This document shows, in pieces, positions 8,647 to 14,755 of a stretch of DNA of 14,755 nt; the first letter of the stretch is position 1; every line of letters starts with the position of its first letter. Origin of the DNA: Amoebophrya sp. AT5.2 (Eukaryota; Sar; Dinophyceae; Syndiniales; Amoebophryaceae); the NCBI GenBank assembly GCA_005223375.1, contig RXOD01005324.1, forward strand, positions 1 through 14,755. The letters run 5' to 3'. A program made the translations under genes and the position numbers. Under the pieces are notes generated by a model. It saw nothing but the letters and a program-made list of their open reading frames with translations, was not told where the DNA came from and did not search any database.

Positions 8647-8892
8647 CCACCGCGGAGTTTACAAAAGACGGAGCGACGAGTTCTTCTTCTTCGCCTTCCG
8701 ACTTCTATCCGACTAACCAACCGTGGCGCGCAGAAGCTTCAGTTCCCCTGCCCAGGAAGATGCAGGAGAGTGAGAGCCTGGGCCACAACTACTTCGATTC
8801 CTAAATCAGCTAAGTACAAGACCAAGCAAACTCGAAGTCCAACTACAACGAACTAGCAAGAAGCCAAAAGCAAAACTAAGATAATGAATCTA
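8647..8892. other. Short intergenic gap between the two membrane-protein genes
   Basis: About 246 nt separate the TAG of the upstream gene (8893-8895) from the ATG at 8646. On the minus strand it is rich in T/C runs ending in AG (for example CTTCTTGCTAG and CTTCCTGGGCAG), which could serve as cis or trans splice acceptors. If the cell trans-splices like other dinoflagellates, one of these would receive the spliced leader. An intron linking the two flanking genes into one cannot be excluded. Confidence 0.4.
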
Positions 8893-9907
8893 CTAAGGGA
8901 AAGTGGTGGAACGCAATATGAACATCGACCTCGTGACCTCGATAGGGTCTACCGAGGACAACGCTCCTGCATCCTCGCTGAGTTTCTTTATTGCGCATCG
9001 AAGAAAGAACTTTCCTCGCCCCCTCGCGTAAGAGATGCTTCCACTGAAGAGAAACATCATGATGCCGATTTGCTGCCAGAAGTTCATGAACGCGAAGCAG
9101 GCCACGCTGAACTGCTTGGAGCTCGCGCCCATGTAGAGCTGCAGGAACGACATGATCATCCCGTTCAGCACTACGCTCCTTGTTTCCACTACGATGAACA
9201 GTGTGTAGGTCACGATCGTCCGCATGTTTTGCTGCCACACCCAGCGGAATGATGATGGTGCAGTATTCATATTGAGCGAAGGCGGCAGCTGCAGCTCTTC
9301 GTCGAAGACGCGGACGCCGTTCTTGCCGCCGTTGGCGTCGAGCACGGCGACGTAGAGCGCGAGCAGAAGCAAGACGAAGGCGTACACATAGCAGATGCGG
9401 TACACCAGGGTCTGGGGCCGCGCCAACGACGTGAGCACGTTGTAAAGCAGAACCATCGGGATGATGCTCCAAATGGCGTACTCGCGAGCGGTGCGCTCGG
9501 CCTCCACCGAAACGTACTCCTGGAAAATCGGCGTCCTCAGCGCAGCACCCAACCACTGGGTGCCGGTAACTGTTTATCATTTATGAGTCGAAGAACCTCC
9601 CATGATAGATGATATTACCCAGAGTCAGTGGTCACACGAACAACATGGATCACACGAACAACAATAGAAGTGCAACTAGCACGATCGGCATCGATAGCCA
9701 CAAGCATGTAGACAGTAAAGTACCGAGCAGGAAGACGAAAGCGATTTTCCGAAGGGCGGAGACCTTCTGTTCCTCGACGAAGTGGATGCTTCCGTCGGCG
9801 TTCCGCACCGTCAGCAGCCTGTCTCGCGCCATGCGGTTGATGGCCGGCCAACACAGCGCGACCAGGGCTGTCACGCCGAGTAGAACCAACAGCCACAGAC
9901 ACGGCAT
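8893..9907 (-). CDS. Six-segment membrane protein, unknown function (two exons)
   Basis: The proposed exons are 9907-9656 and 9555-8893, about 304 aa. The ATG at 9907 starts directly in a hydrophobic helix (MPCLWLLVLLGVTALVALC). A second helix lies near residues 55-80. Four more follow in exon 2: around YAIWSIIPMVLLYNVLTSLA, YRICYVYAFVLLLLALYVAV, IVTYTLFIVVETRSVVLNG and FAFMNFWQQIGIMMFLFSG. The last two weakly recall the C-terminal helices of UNC93/MFS-type carriers, but this is an impression, not an assignment. It lies 246 nt upstream of the 835-aa membrane protein on the same strand. The two could be functional partners, or one 12-helix transporter split by a missed intron. The tail after the last helix is short and soluble. 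Confidence 0.55.
9553..9659 (-). other. Short intron with inverted-repeat ends and an 18-nt tandem duplication at its 5' side
   Basis: A GT-AG reading is possible: TTC/GTGTGATCC (from 9655) to CACCCAG (9556), about 100 nt, phase 0. CCACTGGGTGCCGGTAA at 9553-9569 is an imperfect inverted partner of TTACCCAGAGTCAGTGG at 9615-9631 (arms share CCACTG and GGTAA). The 5' border lies in an 18-nt tandem duplication whose repeated core is TCACACGAACAAC (about 9633-9664, plus strand). A direct-repeat reading using TTG at both borders would also keep the frame, so the exact edges are ambiguous. Confidence 0.5.
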
Positions 9908-11165
9908 CTTCGATGTTGTTTTCTCTACGTTAATATGAAGTAGTAGTTCAACAAAAACAGCTCGTGAATGTACTTCGCGGAGTGGTCGTTCATCCAGCTT
10001 TGTTCATAGTTTAGGCTTATTATTTTACGACCTGATTTTTGCCCTACCCCTAGTACCTCACACTATAGCAACCTCCCAACTGCATCTGAAACTTCTCAAG
10101 CAGTACGACAACAGATAGAGATACCCAGATGAGGCCGCATTCTCACGCGTGCGGGGCGATAACTTGTATACTGGAACTGGAAGGTGGTTAGTTTGACCTA
10201 GATACTAGCGTGAGCAGCCGAGCGTGAGCGAAGGCGAAGTCACGATATCAAAGACACGACGACGTAGCCATTCAACAAGTCCACAAACGTTAAAGGAGCA
10301 CACGATGCATGGAGATGATCATCAATGACCGTGATCCCGACAAGGCAAACCGATGGCGAGGACCGATTCTATCCACGTGGTATTGCTTCTAACCTGTGAC
10401 GTTCACGAATCGACGTAGTTCAACGAAACGACCCCCACTTTGACTTATTTGCTCCCGAAGTGAGAGTCAGTCAGACGCTGGCTCATCAAACTCACGTTCA
10501 CGTACAACGAGGAGGTACTAACCAATACGACCACGACGTACGTCGTATAGAAGATTGACGTTGGTTAACTCTTGACGCCGACGTTCCAAAAAATCGAACC
10601 ACGACGGAGCCAACTCTTCAGAAGCCGACACGACACGGCTTCGATCAGTGGTCGCAATCGCGTTCCTTTTCTTTTGATGGAGAAGTTGAAGTACAAGTCG
10701 TGGTCGTGCGCTGCCGTCGCTACATATTCATATTTATAGCATAAATAGAGATCGGGGTCGACGTGAGTTGTTGAATACCGATGGAATACGAATAGGCTAG
10801 GACCTCCAGGAATACTTTAGATATAGTGAACCAGTCATATGACCTATGAGAATCTGAATCTTCGACGACGGAGTCTTCCTCTCGATCTTCTCGCGTCAAG
10901 AGCGCCCTGCTGCAGTTTTTGTTTTCTTTTTCCTGCTCAGCTATAAAGCGCTTTGCTTTCGTCAGTGATAAAAGAATTTCAATAAGAATAAATTGACTCA
11001 TGCCTTCCACCTCCTGCCTTTTTTTATTATATCACTTAAATCTCGCAGCTCTGAGGAGCAGACGCCACTCCGGCAGCACCACGAGGAGCAGACGGCACAA
11101 CTCCAGCAGCACATACTTCAGCTCGTTCTACATGCTGGCTGCAGCGTCAAACATCGGGTACTTCT
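9908..11165. other. Intergenic region of about 1.26 kb
   Basis: This region lies between the CFAP65-like stop (11166) and the small membrane-protein start (9907). Most of it has no open frame. A hairpin GAAGCCG-8 nt-CGGCTTC lies at about 10620-10641. The only candidate gene is the doubtful ORF at 10720-11001. The remaining sequence shows no tRNA, rRNA or clear snRNA signature by eye. Confidence 0.45.
10720..11001 (-). CDS. Doubtful small ORF, 93 aa
   Basis: The frame starts at ATG 11001 with the sequence MSQFILIEILLSLTKAKRF and has a short charged middle (REDREEDSVVEDSDSH). It has no recognisable domain and a skewed, AT-rich end. It sits 165 nt downstream of the CFAP65-like stop on the same strand. 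It may be an exon of a small gene, a 3'-UTR frame or chance. It is listed because position and ATG fit the cluster; I rate it weak. Confidence 0.2.
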   Translation of the reverse strand: MSQFILIEILLSLTKAKRFIAEQEKENKNCSRALLTREDREEDSVVEDSDSHRSYDWFTISKVFLEVLAYSYSIGIQQLTSTPISIYAINMNM

Positions 11166-14100
11166 TCATCGCTTGTCGAGGTGCAGCTTGGCCCAGTTTC
11201 CCTGGCCCGAAATGGTTTCGTCCGTGACCCGCAGCACCGTGTGCTCCAGCACGTGCGACGCGCAGTTGGTGAAAAAGTTCTCGAGTTGCAGCTGCCCGTA
11301 CTGCCGCACGGTGTCCGTCCAGTACTCCTCCGCCCACAGTATTTTCGATTGTGGTCCAGGACCCCTTCCCCCTTCATGTTCATCCTTCATCGCGGGGGGG
11401 TGCAGTGCCGCATCCTCTTCCAGCGACGCGTCGTCGAAGAGGTTCTGCGCGGCTCGCGCGGGGAAGTCCAGCATCAGGGCGGAGCTGGTGCTGCTACTCT
11501 TGCTTTCGCCTTCGGTTTCAACATGTTCATGTTCACCAGCAGCTACCGCAGCCCCTGCTTCCACCTCCCGGAGTCGAAGAAGATCCTCGGGCGCTGGTGA
11601 CTCGAGCGGGTCCGTGCGCTGTCGCGGCCGCAGCGCGCGGAGGCCCTCGGACAACTTGCCCCGCACGCCCGTGGTCGGATCCAGCTGCGCGAGGTAGGGC
11701 GTCCGCTCCGACAGGTGCCACTCCAGTAACTGCTTGAACTCGCCGCCCTTCAAAAACAGCCTCATTCCCTCGACTACGGTCCCGCACACCTGGTCGAAGT
11801 CGCTCTTTCCCGTTCCGTCAGGGAGAACGCCGGCGTGTAGTTGTTTGGACGTAGTTGCCCCCGATCCACTCCTGGACTCTCCTGCTCCGCGCGGTGGTGC
11901 GTCTTCGATCACCATGGATGGAGGTCGTGACGAGGACGACGCTGCTCTCGAAGCGCCGGTGAGCGGGATGGATGGCTCCGACACCGCGACCAGGTGCTTC
12001 TCGCGTGCCAGCGCCATCGCGAAGTCAGAGGTCTCCTCGGCGCGGCACGCCACCGACAGCCGCACGAACAGGGGAAAGCTGGCCAGTGCTATTGATGGGG
12101 GACTTGCTGTTGCTCCTCCTGCACCTGCTGCGCCCTCGGAGAGCAGTTGCGACTGATCGATTTCTGAGAGCAGTTGCGAGAAGCCGAGGTTCTCCCGGTC
12201 CAGCTCGTCCGTCTTGGTCTCCTGCTCGCGCGTGCGCAAGAAGTTCTGCTCGAGCTTCTTGTAGGCCCGCCGCGGCGTCAGGTTGGATATGTGGCTCGAC
12301 AGCAGTGCGGTGCGGTCCAGCGACCGGTTTAGGTACTTCTGGCCCGCGGCGGTGGACATCAAGGCGCGGAACCGGGCCACGGTGAGCCGATTCACCACCG
12401 ACACATGCCGATTCGCGAAGTTCCCCGGGTCGTACGTCGGCTCGTGGATGTTCTCAGCGTGGGCGGCGAACACCTCCTCGTTCTCAGCCCCGTCCGCACG
12501 CTCCCACGGGTCAGGGCCCGGCGGCGGCGCCGGGTGCAACAACTCCCAGCTTATCTGGCACTCCAGATCGCCAACCAGCTCCAAGGGACCTTCGATGCAG
12601 TGCAGTTTATGTTCTGACGACCAACCAACCAAACCATCTGAATAAGAAATCATTGAAAGAGTACCAATACCGTCACTCGCTGGAGCTAGTAGTAAAACTA
12701 AAATACTAGTTGTAATACTCATCGCTGCTGGTACCATACATACTTTTGTACCTTCGATGCAGTGCAGTCGGAAGAGGATGATTTGGTGGGTGCCGGGGTA
12801 GAGGGTTCCCGACTCCGGCGTGATGCTGAATTCCTCGCTGTTGCGGAACAGCCCCTGCGTGCGCCAGTGGAAGGCCAGGACGGAGTCCTTAGAATAGTTG
12901 ACGAGCGCCACAATCTTGGTGTTTACGCTGTCCAGGGACGCTATGGCGATTTCTTCTACTTCACTTGCATCCACTTCAATAATTTTGAAGGTGAACTGGA
13001 ACTGCTGCCCGGGGGTTACCGGGGCACGGGGTCGGGAGGTAGGTGACACGGGGAGCAGAGGTGTCCTCCGGGACTCCTGGCCATTCCTAGTAGAAGGAGG
13101 CGCCTTCGTCCTCTTTCATGCCTGCGGGGTATCACCGATGCAGCTGATACTAGGCACCAATGCAACCCCGGAGAGGCATCTACGGAGGGGGCCTCTTGGG
13201 TTACAGACTGTGGTCGGGGATGGGGTTCGGGAGCTGGCTGACTATCCTATGTCTATGAGGGGAGGTACAACCGTTGAATTTTTGTTCCGAATGAAGTAGA
13301 AAAAATCGGCATAAGCACCACGCCGAAGTCCACCGCCTCGCACGAGAGCGCCGCCCCGTAGTTGGGCAGCGGGGCGTAGGTCTGCAGCGGCAGCGTCGGC
13401 CCGAAGGGCGGCGTGAGGTAGCCCAGCGGGGGAGGGTTATTGCCCAATTTCTGGGGGTCGAACCCGTGCGCGCACAGTTCGAAGTCCAGCGTCTCCTTAC
13501 AGGGGTGAAATAAAACCCACTTTTGGAGGCATTTCTGACGCCGATGGCTATCGCTAGTACGACTTGACTGCTAGTACGGCGAGCGACTACGACACGGAAA
13601 ACGAAATACACGAGACAACGCGGACAAATTCCTGGCAGTGGCACTTCCTGGCTATCAATTTGCGGCGCTTGCTCCCTCCCTCGCTGCAACGGGCACAATG
13701 CGACCAGACACGGGACCCAATACAAGGCAAACCATGAGACGAAATGCAAGAGAATAAATACCAGCCGGGAGACCCTCGGCATAGGTCATAGCAGCTTGCT
13801 TTAAAGATCGGAGCGGACGACGACGAGCTATAGAAGTAGCCCACCTCAATCGATCGAGACAATCTCTCGCGCCGGAAACCAAAGTGGGTTTTTTAAAACT
13901 CTATCCTCTTCGCTTAATCTCCACAACCGAGGATCCGTCCCCCCGGAGCGTGAGGTCGATCTTGATGGGGCAGCGGATGCGCTTTTCCTCGATCGGGGTG
14001 AAGTGGCAGTGGAGGAAGATGCGCGACTTCGGCTCCAGCACCCCACTTACCGGGTGGACTGTCAACAGCGGGAAGCCGTACCCCTCTCGCTCCTGCAGGT

Positions 14101-14614
14101 CGTCCAGGCTCTCGCGGTTCAGCTGCCAGCAGGCGGGCGCGGAACCGCAGTTGGAGAGCTCGATCACCTGCAGCGGGCCCTTCTCGTAGCCGATGGGGAC
14201 CGGCCGAAGCGTGATCGCGTTCGCGCGCACAGAGAGCCGCCCGATGTTGGGCGGGAGCGTGTTCGCCTTACAGTAGAACACCATCGACTTGCCCCGCCAC
14301 ACGTTCAAGACGAAGGGAAGGATGTGCGTGCCCACCGAGAAGTGCTGGTACGTAAACCGGACAAACTGGAACTCACCGGGCGCGATGGTGGAAGACTTCG
14401 GGTACACATCGAGGACCTTGTGGTTCTCCACCCACTCGTAGTGGTGCTCGGCCATGATCAGCCGCTGCTCCTCCACGGAGGGCACGTCAGCATCTTCGTG
14501 TTCCCGGTTGTTATTTTTAGAAGACTTACTCACCGCCACACTCTGGCCGCGGTGCCACGGCGGAATCTCGTCGTGCCACAGCGGCACGTCGCGCAGCTGC
14601 AGGTCGCCCGGAGT
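11166..14614 (-). CDS. CFAP65: CFAP65/CCDC108-like cilia and flagella protein, 3' part (at least four exons)
   Basis: CFAP65 proteins act at the axoneme central apparatus and in flagellar assembly, and contain repeated MSP/ASH-type beta-sandwich domains. The proposed exons are 14614-13913, about 13495-13314, about 12936-12752 and 12589-11166 (about 830 aa in the window, 5' end missing). Visible features are an ASH-like unit ending VFYCKANTLPP, the segment PLQVIELSNCGSAPACWQL with LLTVHPVSGVLEPKSRIF and HFTPIEEKRIRCPIKI, then FELCAHGFDP. These strongly recall the central part of CFAP65. A last ASH unit (VDFGVV, then LDSVNTKIVALVNYSKDSVL, FSITPESGTLYPGTHQI, HCIEGPLELVGDLECQISW) is restored only if the three internal insertions are removed. 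The C-terminal 450 residues are charged and low in recognisable domains, ending at TGA 11166-11168. Exon 2-3 borders are approximate. Upstream exons lie beyond the window. Confidence 0.72.
12139..12179 (-). repeat. 14-nt direct repeat in the CFAP65-like coding region
   Basis: GAGAGCAGTTGCGA occurs at 12139-12152 and 12166-12179, a spacing of 27 nt. It encodes the duplicated peptide SQLLSE in frame (SQLLSEIDQSQLLSE), so it looks like a small in-frame duplication in a flexible region. Confidence 0.75.
12588..12768 (-). repeat. 162-nt GT-AG intron bounded by a perfect 19-nt direct repeat
   Basis: The block ACCTTCGATGCAGTGCAGT occurs at 12588-12606 and 12750-12768. On the minus strand both copies contain GAAG/GT, so the intron can run from 12751 (GTACAAAAG) to 12590 (CATCGAAG) with one copy left in the mRNA. 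Removal yields FRLHCIEGPLELVGDLECQ, a continuous ASH strand. The 162 nt are 54 codons without a stop, so retention would add a 54-residue insert beginning TKVCMVPAAM. No inverted-repeat ends are visible, so it differs from the introner-like elements. Confidence 0.78.
12942..13313 (-). mobile_element. Introner-like element R4 with 21-nt terminal inverted repeats
   Basis: ATGGCGATTTCTTCTACTTCA at 12943-12963 is the reverse complement of 13292-13312 with two mismatches. The element end (minus CGCCATA) matches that of R1 and R2. Cutting close to these ends joins FGVV to LDSVNTK and restores the usual spacing of an ASH-domain strand. The unspliced frame runs into a TAG near 13257. A clear flanking direct repeat is not visible; five flanking bases on each side (minus GTGCT and GCGTC) are at best a degenerate one. 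Exact borders are therefore uncertain by a few bases. Confidence 0.62.
13496..13915 (-). mobile_element. Introner-like element of a second type (AAG direct repeats, AAAACCCACTTT inverted repeats)
   Basis: Plus-strand AAAACCCACTTTTGG at 13512-13526 faces CCAAAGTGGGTTTT at 13879-13892, a 12-14-nt inverted repeat. Outside it, AAG (minus strand) occurs at 13913-13915 and 13496-13498. Joining at AAG is in frame and gives SSVVEIKETLDFELC. Reading on from exon 1 meets TAG within four codons, and no GT donor or matching acceptor is available at the right phase. The spacing is 417 nt. Its interior does not resemble R1-R4, so it belongs to another family. Confidence 0.68.
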
Positions 14615-14755
14615 CTGCAACTCAAACTACTTACAAAAAAGATGCTACCAGCACATATGGATAAAAAGATGGAAACCTCCCTCCTCGTCCATGAACCAAA
14701 ATTATAGAACGCAAGGCTAAATCTACTTATTTCATGACTGACAGGGGGAGCCCCG
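14615..14755 (-). other. 3' end of an upstream intron of the CFAP65-like gene
   Basis: The minus strand shows TTTTTTGTAAGTAGTTTG followed by AGTTGCAG and then ACT CCG GGC, where the frame becomes protein-like (TPGDLQLRDVPLW). The preceding 140 nt lack a matching coding frame and there is no ATG at this point. I therefore read it as intron whose donor lies beyond the window. A start codon at this position is not supported. Confidence 0.55.

Noticed and set aside
10266..10283. Resemblance to the dinoflagellate spliced leader (GTAGCCATT...CAAG)
   Set aside because: Only about 13 bases match, with a gap in the middle. There is no clear donor or snRNA-like structure after it, so chance is more likely.
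12970..13049. Start of a separate protein at MSPTSRP
   Set aside because: The first codon is GTG, and the sequence is inside the R4 inverted-repeat element. It is an open frame running through an intron.
13587..13882. Overlapping 75-91-codon minus-strand frames inside the second-type introner
   Set aside because: No recognisable domain, several frames open at once, and the region is bounded by inverted and direct repeats. They are better explained as intron sequence.
14314..14508. Signal for a gene start at 14620 (apparent Met before QTPGD)
   Set aside because: The codon there is TTG and directly precedes a CAG acceptor. The protein clearly continues from an upstream exon.

Overview
The window looks like nuclear DNA of a compact, intron-bearing protist, most plausibly an Amoebophrya-like (Syndiniales) dinoflagellate parasite. 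The evidence is that every credible gene lies on the minus strand in one head-to-tail cluster, intergenic gaps are short (about 0.25-1.3 kb), and one gene encodes a CFAP65-like axonemal protein, so the cell builds motile flagella. Several introns lack usable GT-AG borders. Instead they show the short direct repeats plus terminal inverted repeats known for the introner elements of Amoebophrya. The organism assignment is inference from architecture, not from a database match.

Layout in transcription order (right to left). The 14614-11166 stretch is the 3' part of a CFAP65/CCDC108-like gene, carrying two transposon-like introns (13496-13915 and about 12942-13313) and a 162-nt GT-AG intron flanked by a perfect 19-nt direct repeat. 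A gap of about 1.26 kb follows, with one doubtful small ORF. Next come a small six-segment membrane protein (9907-8893, two exons) and a larger polytopic membrane protein of about 835 aa (8646-5162, three exons) with PAN/Apple-like and PA-like stretches. A 104-aa basic hypothetical protein lies at 4819-4505. Last is a three-exon, probably secreted, acidic and Cys-rich protein of about 447 aa (3624-1442). The leftmost 1.4 kb has no convincing gene but starts with three tandem hairpin-forming repeats.

The main discovery is a family of introner-like elements. At 1524-1946, 2814-3242 and 5440-5974, removing the DNA between two short direct repeats (8, 5 and 4 nt) gives an in-frame protein. The three elements share internal sequence, have inverted-repeat ends, and end (in the sense of the gene) in CCATA or TTCATA. 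Their interiors are inserted in both orientations relative to the host gene. A fourth element (12942-13313) has the same CGCCATA end and 21-nt inverted repeats. In the secreted protein, splicing at the direct repeats rebuilds a third copy of a tandem repeat motif, which is strong internal evidence for the proposed borders. All gene models are from sequence reading only; no RNA evidence was available.
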